Shown here piece after piece: positions 25,320 to 37,500 of a stretch of DNA of 64,000 nucleotides (position 1 is the stretch's first letter; each line of letters opens with the position of its first letter). Source of the stretch: Camarhynchus parvulus (Eukaryota > Chordata > Aves > Passeriformes > Thraupidae). The notes below the pieces were generated by a model. It had not been told where the DNA came from. It did not search any database and saw only the letters and a list, made by a program, of their open reading frames with translations. The stretch lies in contig NC_044573.1 in assembly GCF_901933205.1 (NCBI RefSeq), positions 63,727,993 through 63,791,992 of the forward strand, read 5' to 3'. The translations under genes were made by a program, and so were the position numbers.

Positions 25320-26884
25320 AGTGGCCACACCAGAATTTCAGACTCTCCTTGTCCTGTGCTGATGCAGAGGCAAGGAAAGAACAGACAACATGCAGTACCT
25401 GGAGCCCAATCAAGGTATTTGTATATGGAGAAGCATCACTGCTCAGTAAAACAAATATTTGTTTCCGCCTTCCTTTAAAATCACAGAGCAGGGACAGCAC
25501 TGCTGTTCCTCTCAGTGCCTGCAGGCACAGAGTGTGGTGGAGACGTATGTGAGGATCCAGGAGGCTGCTGGGCTGTGGTTCTGTGCAAGGACCTTGCTGC
25601 TTTGGTACAGTCACTCTGAAAAGGAATCCTGGATGAATGGTGTCCTTTCCATGAGCCCCTTTTCCTGCCCATATTTCACAGGCAGGTTTTGCAGCCCTTC
25701 GTGTCAGTCTGAAGCTTTCTTCTTGCTCTTTGGTTTCCTTCCAAGTATGATCTCTGAAAGCTCTTCACTAGCTCACATTTGTAGGCTGTGAAATGCATGG
25801 AAGGTAATGGGGAAAACAGGAAGTTTCAACATAATTCCCAGAGGTGATGTGTGGGATTGAAACCAAAAACTGTTTTATGTTTGTTCTGGCTGACGTAGCT
25901 GGAACCTTGTGCTGTGGAGTTATTAATGTGCAGCAAAACATTCCAGTGGGCATGCACCCATGAACCCGCTGACTTCTTGTTACTGTATTTAAAGAGATGC
26001 TGTAGAAAATAAAACCTGGTTTATCCAGTGAACTTTACCAGCACTGCATCTGTTCAGATGACGCAGTTTCTAAGAATATGCTTTTTCTAGAGCTCCTGTT
26101 ACTTATCTGATCACTCCATGGGCCAGGACATAGAATCCTTCATGCAAATACAGTTTCCTACATTCCCTGCTACTCATTTATCTGACAGGAGGACAAGGGA
26201 GAGTAGCAACGCTATGAATTCACCCTCTTCAGCACACTGAAGGTTTCTCTCCTTGGAGTCTTTCCTGGAGTTACTTCCTGTTGTACAGTGGAATTTTGTA
26301 TATGCCTTTTCATCCATTTTGGGCCTCTCTTTGCAAATGATTTGTCTGCCTCACATCCTATTAAACTATACTCCAATTACTGGCTTTTTTTAAACCAGCA
26401 AACAGGAGTTAGTGTCATGCATGTGTTCACTGCTCAGCTCTGTGGCCAGCATGAGGAAAACAAGATTGGAAAACAAAAAGGACATTAGCCAGCATCCAAG
26501 GCAAAACTCACTTTGATATATAATGAAAGCATCTCCAGAAGTTCCCTCCATCCCCAGAATCAGAGTCTGGGCTGTGTTCTGAAGCATGAGGAGGCAGAGA
26601 TATAATCCTAAATTATTCTGATACTGCACAGTGAATGTCAGCATTTGGCTCCTGTTGGACAGCAGCAATGTCTTGTGCCTGTCCAATGGAATTTCTGTGG
26701 CTAAAACCTCATCCTGGATTTTGAACAATGATGAACAGTGATGATTACATGGAAGTGTACCCATTACATTTAATAACTAGCACTCATTCTGCTACCCTCT
26801 CAAGCATTTAGAGCTGGAAGCCCAACTAGAACTTGGCAGCCCAGTTAGGAATGGTAGCACTATGGAAGAATGTATTTTCATCCT
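25320..26884. other. Intergenic, nothing recognised
   Basis: Unique sequence. Open frames around 25459-25791 and 26390-26764 show no recognisable domains and are taken as chance. Confidence 0.5.
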
Positions 26885-27006
26885 TCATGTTCAAGAAACT
26901 ACTGATGTGGCACTTAGTGCTATGATTTAGTTGTTATGGTGGTGTTTGTCAAAGCTTGGACTAGATGATCTTGGAAGTCTTTTCCAACCTTAATGATTCT
27001 GTGATT
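26885..27006 (+). mobile_element. CR1 LINE 3' end, short (CR1-Y-like)
   Basis: It contains TGTTCAAGAAACTACTGATG, TGGCACTTAGTGCTATGATT, CTTGGACTAGATGATCTTGG, AGTCTTTTCCAACCTTAATG and the tail ATTCTGTGATTC. Confidence 0.92.
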
Positions 27007-29016
27007 CATATTTTTTCCCTCAGCTCCATACTAATGCCCTGGGAAGGTATGGGAGATAATTGAATTTTGGTAGAAGGTGGCTAGAAACTAGGGGAGGAGG
27101 GTGTCCTTTCATCTTCACTGTACCCTGCACAGTTATAAATAGTAATTTGTATGAGCAGTTTGAACAAAAAAAAGATATGCCCTACCACAGCTTACCTTAA
27201 GGTTTCTACCTGCTAATTGAAATTTCTCTTAACTGCCTTTCAAAGTCATTAGCATTGTTCAGTTGGGGAAATAGCTAAATTGTAACTGAGACTGGTGGAC
27301 ATGAGAGACAAGCATAAAAAGCAATCAAGCTCTTTTCAGTGGCTGAATACTCCAGGCTTGCTGCAAAGTTTAAGCTACGTGCTGGGCTATCCAGTGCTGG
27401 CTGATGAAAATGTCTAATATTGCCCCAATTCCTGAGGTAAAGGGCAGGAGGACTTATTGTGTTCTGTGTAAACAAGCAGGATACTATCAAAAGGTGAATA
27501 AGCAAAATATATTGTGACAAAATATGTTGTTATTGCAGGCGTGCCAAAGACATCTTAAAACTAACAGCTTGACAACTTTCTGAGCTTCTCAGGCAGATAC
27601 TGCAGCACACATTGGTTTCTGCACTTCCACAGCTGTCCTGCTAACATCATGCAAGCATCTAGTTTTAAACCAGTCTATCACGGCCATGGGACTCAGACTT
27701 GGAGTACAAACAGTTCTGGCTTCCCCAGACAACTAAAATGACCCTTTAAACCTTCAAAATTAGCTTGGATGTCAGGGCAGAAAGAGATTCTAGTCCATAC
27801 ACACATTTGTGGGCACTCTTCCTGAGTGGGAGCTCCATACCAGATTGGTTAAGTCTTCCCTTCTTAGCATTGTTGTGTGTTTTGAAAAGGAAAAGCCTCC
27901 AGGATGCACCTAGCCAAAGTCACAGAACTCCTCAGCCACCTCCAGACTGGCAGGACACAATGCTGGTATGCCCCATCCTTTTATTTCAATGACCCCAGGC
28001 CTGCTTCAGGGAGCTGGTCCTGTGTTAGTCACTCATGACAGTGAGACCCAGCTTCCTTTGTGTGGATGCTCCAAGAATCCAGTCTGAGTGTGGCCCAGGC
28101 TGCAGCACTTCTGAGTCTCTCCAGTGCCACTGTTTGTGCTCTTCTAGCTCAGTGAGTCTGCTGTTGGGCCATGTGTCATTTCTAAAAATCATAAAAACTT
28201 GCTTGTGGATGTGCAGGTTGTACATTTCTAGTTTTGGATAAGGATACCTACTTTTCAACTTTATCCCAGGAAATCCCCCAAACTGCTGCAGAGGCTGTAG
28301 TTTGAGGACTTCAGTTTGCTTTCAAAAAATGCGAGTGGGGGCTGGTGCTGTAGAAGTTACTATTTTTGCTCCAAGACAGGAAACCAAGCTTTTCTTGTAG
28401 TCTGATTCCATCCAGCTGACCTTGCCGCTGTCCTCATCTTATCGCAGGCTTGTCTGAATGACCTCAATTCTTGTCCTGGTTGGAGAATTCCTAGTAGTTC
28501 TGTCACCAGTTGCAGCTCAGGTCACATCCACAGGGGAAACCACAGTGGAGACCCTGCAGACAGCTGCTGGTCTGTGACATACAGGACCATGTTCCAAGAC
28601 TGTTTGCCAGTGCTTCTGCCTCAGCTTCCCTGCAACAGATGTGAACATTCATAACAGCAGCATTTATTTTCATCCCTGGCATACAGCTTCTCGTGTTGGT
28701 TGGAGTACTCTCATCTCCTTTTCTTCTCATTTGTTCATATTCTCCTTCATTGTTCACGCTTTTTTACTTGTGTCAGGTAAGCCAGTGCAGTAATGCTCTA
28801 CATAAAAGAATTCTCAGACTGTGAGCACCCCAAACGTGGCAGCTGTTAATGAAACATCCTCCTAAAAATCCATTCTTAAATCCATAAACCCTCAGACATT
28901 CAACTGAATGCTGGAAATTTTGCTTCAACATGGATGTTTCAGTGAGACCATCTGGAACTTCTATAATTTATGGTGGTTTAAAACACTTTGCTCACTTTTA
29001 TGCATTTTACCTCTAG

Positions 29017-29072
29017 ATCTTGAACTATTATAGCATCTTTTCTCATCTTGAACTATTATGGCATCTTTTCTC
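29017..29072 (+). repeat. Tandem duplication, 2 x 28 bp
   Basis: The unit beginning ATCTTGAACTATTATAGCAT occurs twice in direct succession (29017-29044 and 29045-29072) with a single A-to-G difference. The near identity points to a recent slip or duplication. Confidence 0.95.
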
Positions 29073-31650
29073 TCCTCCAACACTTTTTTCCTAGGCTTAG
29101 AATGAGAGCTGAGGGCAAACTGTGCTTGGCTAGTGAGTTGTTGGGAGAGAATGAAAGAGCAGATTGGGAGTAATTTTGAGGGGTTCAGATTATCTGTGTG
29201 CACATGCCTTGAATAATCTGGGTTTGTGGATGCTTCCAAGGTACCCCTTCTTGCTCTGTCCCACTAAATTGAACAAAATGCAGCTTCATAATGTAATTAC
29301 CAATATGTGGTTGAGTCATTAACGGATTAAATCTGCAATATACTTTGCATCGTTTGCATCTTTTCATCTGTGGAACAAAGCCTAATTTTGCAATCTCATT
29401 TATAAAACCTGCTCATCCCTACATAGGAAAAAAAAAATACCCCAAACTACTTTCCATTTCTGTGGATTACAATAAACAATACTTGGAAAGGAATTTTAAA
29501 ACTGTACACCAAATTCAGCTCCCATATTGCATTGCTTCTTCCAAAGTACCAGAACATGGATTTACCTGCAAATCCTGTCCCTATATGACTGAATTTGGCC
29601 AGAGACCTCTGCAGCATCTCTTAGGTCATTAGTTCAGGTTATGCAGAGCCTTTGGAGACCACACCAGTGGAGTGTGAGCAGCAGCAACCAGCTCTGTGCT
29701 CCGGTTTCACAGAGCCACATAAAGCAGCAGGGGAAGCAAAGATGACAAATCACACTTGCTGGCACTTCAGTGAAAAGATTAGTATTAATGGATTAGGAAT
29801 CCAATTAGCCACTCCTCTTCTTTTAGCAAAAGCTGGCATGTCAGAGGTTGCTGTCTCTCATGAGAATAGTGGGGGGCAGATGGCTGAAAATCATTACATG
29901 CTTTGATGCAAAATAAAATTTTGGCCCCATCTTTTTGTTTCCAACTTTGGACCTCCTAAGGAGAGCAGCCCTGTCACTGGCTGGCTGGGCTCTTCCACAC
30001 AGCCACTTCCATCTGTAGCCATCTTTCCATGCTAATCGAACAGATTTCTTATCCAGATTGCTATCTGTTTGCCAGACAGTGTTACAGGGCTGTCAACAAA
30101 TGGACTGCAAATCAGCTTTATATTTGTTTAAATGAAGTTTCTTCTCTTGTCTTTCACACATCTTCAATGAAGCTCAAGGTCAGCAGTTGGAGGATTTTTT
30201 AAAAAGAAAAAAAAGTGTTTCTTTTCCACTTTCTTTCTGCTTGTAGAATTTTTTTTTCAGATGGAATTTAATGCTGGACTACTTTCAATATTGTATCTAT
30301 TACATAGCAATATTTCCTATTCATCTTCTGAGAATTCCCTTGTACCCTTTAATGAGGAATTCAGACGGTTTTGTATTTTGTTAAATACGTGCTAGGCCAA
30401 TAATGACCAGAAAATTTGCAGAATTCCCAGATATTAATCTGGCCTCTGCTGGGCTTTGCAGTAGTTGCAGAGGGATTTGTCAGAGAAAATTAGTGCTGTA
30501 GTCTGTCACACAGAGTGCCTCTGGCATCTTGGAACTCCAGAAGACAATGGGCATTTCTTCCCCATTGCAGATCGAGTGTCATTCCACAAAATGCCCAGTT
30601 CATTGCAGATTTTTCTTCAGGTCTAAAGGGTGATCAGCTGTGATATATGATTGGTGGTGGGAGACAAGAAAGTTGCTTTCTCCTTCCCTCTTTTTTGTTC
30701 TCCTCTTGCTTATATTGCCCAGATACTACAGAAGTCTTCACAGATTATCGACCTGGATTTGTCAGCAGTTGCCAGAGCACTTTGAATCATGGCTTTGAAT
30801 GTGTGACATTACTGATATAGTGGGGTATAGGCAGGAATCTAGAGAAATCTAGATGGTTTAACTCCAGCCAGCCCTCTACAGAGAACAAAATTTGTGGAGG
30901 CATTCTCCAAGAGCTCAGAAGGGAATTAGTAGGCATATCACAATAGCACTTCATAGGCAAAAAACCATCCCAAACATGCCATGGGAGACCACCAAGTGTT
31001 TACTGTTACTTTAACCTCAGATTCAGGTATGAAATAGGGTCTCTAGCATGGTGCTTGTTGGCTGCCAGCTGATACCAGGCTCACCAAGCAGATGAGCTTT
31101 CAAATTCTCTGATTTATCTTTTTCGCATACGACTGATGAAAGGCACTGTCAGAGGGTGCTGGTATTGGGAGCAGTCACAGTGCCTTATTCCCTTTCCATT
31201 TTCTCAGTGTCTGAAGAAGATAAAACACTGAAAACCTGAATCTCCTGAATATCTCATTTGTTCTGATCTTTGTTCAACTAATCAGAGATTTAAAAATTAC
31301 TTGAGTCTGACCAGTCTGTCTCCTATACCTGATATTAATACTGACACTGACTTTCATAAAACCAGATGCAGACTGCTGTTGATCTCCCTCAAAATACAAT
31401 AACATAATGCCATTAAAAAGAGAGCTGTTATTTTAATTAAAATGGGATCAATTTTCTAAGCCATGCATCCATGTACGCCACAAAGTTCTATGACCATGGA
31501 AGTACTACGGAGCAGAATGGATCCACACAAGCTGTGCTGCCTAAGCCTTCCTAGGCTGCAGTTGTCAGTATCCAGGACCTAACAATGCCTTTTTCCTGAT
31601 TGTCATGACCAAAGGCCATCAGATTTGTAAAACTAGGAGAAAAACAAATC

Positions 31651-31681
31651 TTTAGTTGATGGTTTGGGTTAAACCATGACA
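31651..31681 (+). mobile_element. Possible LTR terminus remnant
   Basis: TTTAGTTGATGGTTTGGGTT followed by AAACCATGACA closely resembles the 3' terminus of the ERVL-like LTR present at 33343 (which reads GGGATTAAACCACATCA at its end on the - strand) and of the songbird LTR family it belongs to. The rest of an LTR is not recognisable upstream, so this may be a short relic or chance. Confidence 0.3.
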
Positions 31682-32400
31682 GCAGGGCATAAAAAGAGGC
31701 CCTCCAAAGTAGTAAAAAATGAAAAGCAATAAAGAAAATAATTTAGGATGGAAGATAATATTTAACATTTTTTTATTGTTTTGGTTAAATAATCTTTGCG
31801 GCACAAATTGAACAAATTCTGTATTGAAAAGCTAGCATATACTTATAGTCTCTAAAATTGATATATATTCTGGTAATTATAATTCAATATCTGTTAGCTT
31901 GTTACACTGTCTTTGGACAACTCAGACAAGAATTAATAATGTCTATTTAAAACCTAATTTAATTTTCAGTGATTAAAAAATAATTAACACCAGTTCAGGC
32001 AATCTGCACATCACATTTCTTGCCATCACTTTAGTTTTCTTGGAACTGAGAAAAATAACAGCTTTTTAAATTAAATAAAACAAATGTTGCTTTGGTCTTT
32101 CCAGGCTGTTCACGGAAAATCCCACTATTTTCATGTTTGTAATTAGTTGCAGTAGTTTCAGTAAAATCCCTCACTTCATATTTAAGCACCACTGCCATGC
32201 TCTGCAGTTGTGAGCTCCTCCTGGGCAGAGCCCAGCAGCTGGAAGACATGGACAGACAAGTTCAATGCTGCTATTTTTACCCTTTTTTACAAGCAGAGGA
32301 TTTGGCTTCTGGTTTATCTTTTTGGTTCCTTTCTTGTCTGGCTCCATTGTTTCCTACTAGCAGATATGTGCGTTATGATGACCACTTTTCTTTGATGTGT

Positions 32401-32445
32401 ATCTCCTTCCTTCTTTTCTCTTTCTTCCTCTCTCTCTTCCTTTTG
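32401..32445 (+). repeat. Polypyrimidine tract
   Basis: 45 bases made only of C and T, including a TCTCTCTCTT core. It is low-complexity sequence. Confidence 0.85.
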
Positions 32446-33451
32446 GTTTTTCTGTTCAGGCTTTGTGTGATTGCCACCAATTGTCCTTACAGTGATTAGG
32501 TTAAACCACGCCACTGCCCCACACATCAGCCCAATTTACTGCCAAAGCTAAATTCCAATTTGAAGCATGTCTTTGATTCCAGCAAGTTTAATGTGATTCT
32601 CATCTGTATGAGAGGAGAGACCCGTGGCTATCCCAGCAGCCTCCCACTCTGAAATCCTGGGACAGTAGACAGCGTCCTGCAGAGCCCTTTCACACCACAG
32701 ACCTTGAGAGCAGAACTGGGCCATTGCTACCAGAGCCTCTAGAGAGAATAGTAATTTTCATTTTGTGCCATACAGATGTAGCTCTTTTTGGTAGCACAGA
32801 GTTGTTAAATGTTAAAATACATTTTAAGCAGCTGATACATTTTCTAAAGGAGTCACTGCTAATAATTGCTCTGCAAGCAAAGCACTTCGGTAATAAATCT
32901 TTCCATCCACGCACTCTACGAAACAGAGAAAGAAAAGGACCAGCAGACCTGATTCCTGTCATGGTTATTTTTATCACTGCCCTGCTAAATAGTCTCTGGT
33001 AAGTTGCTTCACAACCCTTTTCTGATCAGATTTTTGTCAATGTAGAAAAGAATTCCCAAATGGCACCATTTTACTTATAATACTACTAGTAAAATTGTTT
33101 ACAGAGAAGGGCCTCAGACTCAGGGGATTCATTAAGCAATAAATGTGCCTTTTACAGCTGTTGGGCACAGGCTTTTTGTCATCTGCCCATTAAACCAGAT
33201 GCTGAAAGGAGTTCACCAATGTGGGAGTCTCTTTAGAAGTAACTTGCGTTTCGGTTTGATGGTCTTCCTTGGCCATACACAGAAATAATGGCCATTCATT
33301 ACATGCAAATGGGTATGTTCAGAAAAGTCAAGTGAATCTATGTGATGTGGTTTAATCCCATCACCACCAACTAAGCCCCACACATTTCCAGGGGGACAGG
33401 AAAGAGAATCAGAGGAGTAAAAATGAGAAAAACACATGTGTTGAGATAAAG

Positions 33452-33457
33452 TTTAAT
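33452..33457 (-). terminator. LTR poly(A) signal (ATTAAA)
   Basis: TTTAAT on the + strand reads ATTAAA on the element's strand, in the context CTATTAAACTTTATCTC. It sits downstream of the TATA-like box at the spacing expected for an LTR R region. Confidence 0.6.
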
Positions 33458-33636
33458 AGATAAAACAAAAGCCATGCACATGCAAGGAAAGCAAAACCAG
33501 GAATTCATTCACCACTTCCATAGACAGGAATGTGTTCAGACACCCCCAGGAAAGCAAAGCCTTGTCATGTGTAATGGTTACCTGGGAAGATAAATGCCAT
33601 CACTCTGAATGTGCCCCCTGCCCCTTCCTTCCTCTT

Positions 33637-33652
33637 TCCCTTTTATTTATAT
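33637..33652 (-). promoter_or_regulatory. LTR TATA-like box
   Basis: On the element's strand the sequence reads GGCCAGCATATAAATAAAAG, a good TATA box about 180 bp upstream of the ATTAAA signal. Whether it still drives transcription is unknown. Confidence 0.55.
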
Positions 33653-33922
33653 GCTGGCCATGATGCCATGTTGGATGGAATAACCCTTCAGTCATTTGGG
33701 GTCAGCTGTCCCAGCTGTGCCCCCTCCCCACTGCTTGTCCACCCCCAGCCTACTCACTGGGGGAGAGAAAGGCAGAAAGGTCTTTATTCTGTGTAAGCCC
33801 AGCTCAGCAAATAACAAAAACATTCCTCCTATCATCAGTAGTGATTCCAGCACAAATCTAAAACACAACCTCACATTATATACTATGAAGAAAACTAACT
33901 TCACCCCAGCTAAAACCATCCA

Positions 33923-34370
33923 CCCCTTATTCCATACCATTTACATCGTAGTCAGATCCCACATTTTCTAATGCACTGCCATTAACCACCACTCCCCTTC
34001 CCCTCCTTTGGTGTAATATACAGGTACCATACCTCTAGTTTATAGGTGACCCCTGTAAAATGTCCGTAAAATGTCCATAAAATGTCCACTGAGTTAATTT
34101 AGTCCATGGCTTCAGGCTCCCTTGGTTATGGTGATCACTCAGGGTGGGGGAAGTGCTGTGTGTTTGTTATGTGGGGTCACTGGGCACCAAACTCAGCTTG
34201 GGCTGGGGTCACTACAGCACTTGCACTGCTTCTTGTAAGGCTTCTCCTCCATTGTTCAGGTGGATTTGGCACAGTAATTCCTATAGCAAAAATTTAAAGT
34301 AATGTCCGTTACAAGCTCCATTCCTGGTCCCCCTGGACCACATTACAGGCCTTAACATTGCAGTGAACAC
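33923..34370 (-). mobile_element. ERVL-like internal region, 3' remnant
   Basis: This lies directly upstream of the LTR on the element's strand. It carries sequence that normally adjoins the 3' LTR, such as GATGTAAATGGTATGGAATA and AGGGGTGGAT. Further in are a G-rich purine stretch (AAAGGAGGGGAAGGGGAGTG, polypurine-tract-like but not at the LTR edge) and short tandem copies of GGACATTTTA (about 34057-34089). The upstream boundary near 34370 is uncertain. No gag or pol coding is visible and no matching 5' LTR lies within the window, so the provirus is truncated. Confidence 0.65.
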
Positions 34371-34504
34371 TGACCAGTAAACCACAAAAGTAAATCTCCA
34401 GTAGTTAAAAGTAGTTAATTTTCCTGTCTTTCTTTGTATCTATAATTAGGCTTTGAGGATTTTATTGCCCTCAGGCAGAGCGCCTGTCTCTCGCAGTTGC
34501 ACAG

Positions 34505-34572
34505 AGAATCACAGAACCATTTAGGCGGGAAAGAACCTTTAAGAGCATCAAATCCAGCCATTAACTGAGTCT
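34505..34572 (-). mobile_element. CR1 LINE 3' end on the - strand, short
   Basis: The + strand reads AATCACAGAACCATTTAGGC, GGGAAAGAACCTTTAAGAGC, ATCAAATCCAGCCATTAACT, which is the reverse complement of a CR1-Y-like terminus. It lies beside the ERV remnant and is the only clear CR1 copy on this strand. Confidence 0.8.
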
Positions 34573-37500
34573 GACTGACTCCAACATGCACATTTCTTAC
34601 TGTTCCCACATCCTGCACTTCCTAGTTTCTTTTCATGGCCCATTGCTTAGCAATTGATTTTACTTCACACTGTGAATTCTCCATAAATAAAAGGTGGGCA
34701 ATAACACTTTAACATAAACGGGCAGTCCTTGTGATTCTCTATTTATTCACTCAATCAATAACTTACAGTTGGTAAAAAAAAAAAATCATTGACAGGAAGT
34801 TCCTGCACTCCCAACCTGAATTGCTTCCCAGCAGCTGCAAAAAGACCTTACAGCCAAGAGTGAGCAGTGGGAGTTACCAGTGATTGTCACAGCACCCTGT
34901 CTCTCTTTCTTTCTGAATTACTTCTGCCTTGAAATATCAACTGGCAGGCCCAGAGTGAATTGGCCTGGATAGGTGTTCCTCTATTCATTTATATTCATAC
35001 CAGAGAAATCATGATCTCTAAAGTCAGCCTCTTACTTAGGCAAAACTACTTCAGCAGACAATGCTGGCATGCCATGGACTGGGTGTTGGCAGAGAGAAGC
35101 TGCTTCAGGCTGCAGCAAGACTGCTTTTTAAGTTAATTGCTTCATCTTTGCCACTGCAGGATCATGCACAGCAATTTATGCCACCATTTTGTGTTGGTTA
35201 CTAGTACTAAAACCTTTTGTCATTTGAATAACTTTCGGTTAATTTGAAGCATACGCTGTGAGTTTGAAATGCAAAGTGTATCTAAAAACCAGAAATTACT
35301 GTCACTGGGAGTTAATGGACAAGGTAGACAAGCTATTGATGCCAAAATTCCAACGATCTATGTTTTAAATCCTTGGTATGATCACTTGTTAATCTTTAAA
35401 GTATCTCACTTTGAAGCAATATTGCCCAATGCTAAGAATCTCAGGGAACAATGATAAAGAGAATGTGACTGAAAAATTGGATGAAAGACAACACAAGAAA
35501 CATCAGAATATTTTATGAGCATATGACTTTGGGGAGCAAATTTTCTCTGATATTTTTAACTGATAAAAAGGTATCTGAAGGCCCTGATTCTGCAAAAGCC
35601 ATTTAGTCCTTCAACAATGAAACAAAATATAGAATATGCCTGGATTTAGAAATACAAAATGTATTTTTTGATGTTTGAAATAAGATGTAATGTTGAGATT
35701 TTCTATGCCTGTAAATATATTTCCTATGTCTCTTCAGAGACCTAAGTTCTGACAAAAGTAGCGGGTTGAGAGAAAGAGCTGGTTTAATTGGAGCATAAGC
35801 TTTTCACATTTCACATTAAGTTCTGCATTTCCTAGAAAGAAGCTTTTATATATTTGGTAATAGAGCCTATCTAAATTTCTGCTACACCATAAAAGAATTC
35901 TAGCACCTAAAAATGTCCTTTAGGTAAAATTTTGTCATCAGATGAAGTGGATATGCATGTTTAGACAAATTTGATCTCCATGTCTGATGTTGCCCCATCA
36001 ATTCAATACCATTTCTTAAGTCTCTATGGAGATCCATACAAAAACCCCTCATGTATATGAATAAAAGAGTGTTATTTAAAATACGTGTCTTCTGAATCAT
36101 TACTCTACAATTTTAGGTTCTGTGTTTGACCCCCACTAAAAGGGAGTTTATTCTAGTGAATCAAATGTTATAGGAAGTAACACAAGTATGGGCTGCCAAA
36201 ACACTTTGGTACCTGAGTTTTCAATGAGTTTTCACAAATTGCCCATAACAATCAAATATGTCTTTCAAGTGAAGTCATACTCAAAAGAAACCTGGGGAAT
36301 ACTGTGAGTTGCACTGGTTTCTGTAAATTGCAAGTGAAAAGAACCAAATTATCAATTTTTTCATCACAAAGTGGGGTAGGATCAATGGATCCTTCTCTCT
36401 CGTGTGGTTTCCACAGGTCTCAAGAAACTTAGAAAAGCACAGAAACTTAAGCTGTCATTGAAAACAACATGATTAACAACAAGTCTGTGAAGAGCAAAAT
36501 CACAGCAGTGTGGTCCTTCCTGAGTTCTTTCTGTATAAAGACATGTTTTAAATCAATGGAATTTGAACTTGTGCTTAGACTGAAAAAGGTCAAAATAAAT
36601 AGATACATAAGCAACAAATTGAAATAACAGGAATATAACAATCTGACATTCCACATTTTGTGTTCTTGCTGAGTTCAACAAAAGAAGTGAGATTTATTTT
36701 CTTTGTATTGTACATATTTTTGCATCACAATGTCAGTGTGGCCACATTTCTAAAAGTCACTCTAATTTTTTAACCATTCCTTTACAATGCTCTGAATTAT
36801 TCTAGTGAGACAAGCCTTTCTGCTTTTCTTTCTTTTTTTTTCCTGTAAGATGAACTATAGGGATTCCTGCTGAATGAGTGATTATTTCCAGCTGTGTTAA
36901 TAAATTTTCTGAAAAGACGACAAGGAATTGTTTAGATGTTGTGTTTTAACTGTCCAAAAATCAATTTTAAATTTTTAAAGGAGATGTCTATTGTTGGTTG
37001 CGAAGAAGTAGCAATTATTCTGTGGGAAACAAATCTTTATGAGGAATGGAGAAGGAGCAGCCCTGAAACATTTCTGTGATTCATATCTTTTTCAGGAGTC
37101 TTTCCTTAAGAAGGGCACTTCAAATGAAAATCCTTCCCTTTTTAAAAAAGCGCAGGACTTTATGCCATGTTTGGTTTTAAACTTACCCTTGTCTCTTCCC
37201 CCACAGTGAAGCCACATGGTTTGAATTAAAGAAACAAAGTACAAAGTAATAACTGTATTTTTAAGATGTTGCTCAGGAATGCGTCCATTAATGAGAATGG
37301 CTAATGTAAAGAAGGAGCTTCACATAACAAAAAGGCTGAACTCCAAAACAATTCTTTATCCATTAAAAAAGTAAACTTGTATAAACACTTGTTTAGTATA
37401 GATAGAACTATCAGCTCTGCAGAGCCAAGATTTTTATATGAATTCCTGTGGTTTGCTTTTGTTTCAGACAGTGTTTATCAAAACACTTTTTGAAGCAATT

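Larger units (their letters stand above)
27007..33342. other. Intergenic, AT-rich, no gene seen
   Basis: About 6.3 kb of unique sequence. It holds a 28-bp tandem duplication (29017-29072), a possible LTR end (31651-31681), a very AT-rich block at 31735-32035 and a pyrimidine tract at 32401-32445. No exon or RNA gene is recognised. Confidence 0.5.
33343..33922 (-). mobile_element. ERVL-like LTR (3' LTR, songbird LTR5-like family)
   Basis: Read on the - strand this is a full-length LTR of about 580 bp. It starts near TGGATGGTTTTAGCTGGGG and ends GGGATTAAACCACATCA, so it has a TG...CA-type 3' end. Inside, in order, are a TATA-like CATATAAATAAAAGGG (+ strand 33637-33652), GGTTACC and GGTGAATGAATTCC words, and an ATTAAA poly(A) signal (+ strand 33452-33457). 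The layout matches a songbird ERVL LTR family known to me (TguLTR5-like), although the exact family name needs a library search. Divergence is moderate, which suggests an old insertion. ERVL elements move as class III endogenous retroviruses without an env gene. Confidence 0.85.

Noticed and set aside
30850..30870. TGGTTTAACTCCAGCCAGC, resembling the LTR terminus on the - strand
   Set aside because: The match stops after about 19 bases and the LTR does not continue.
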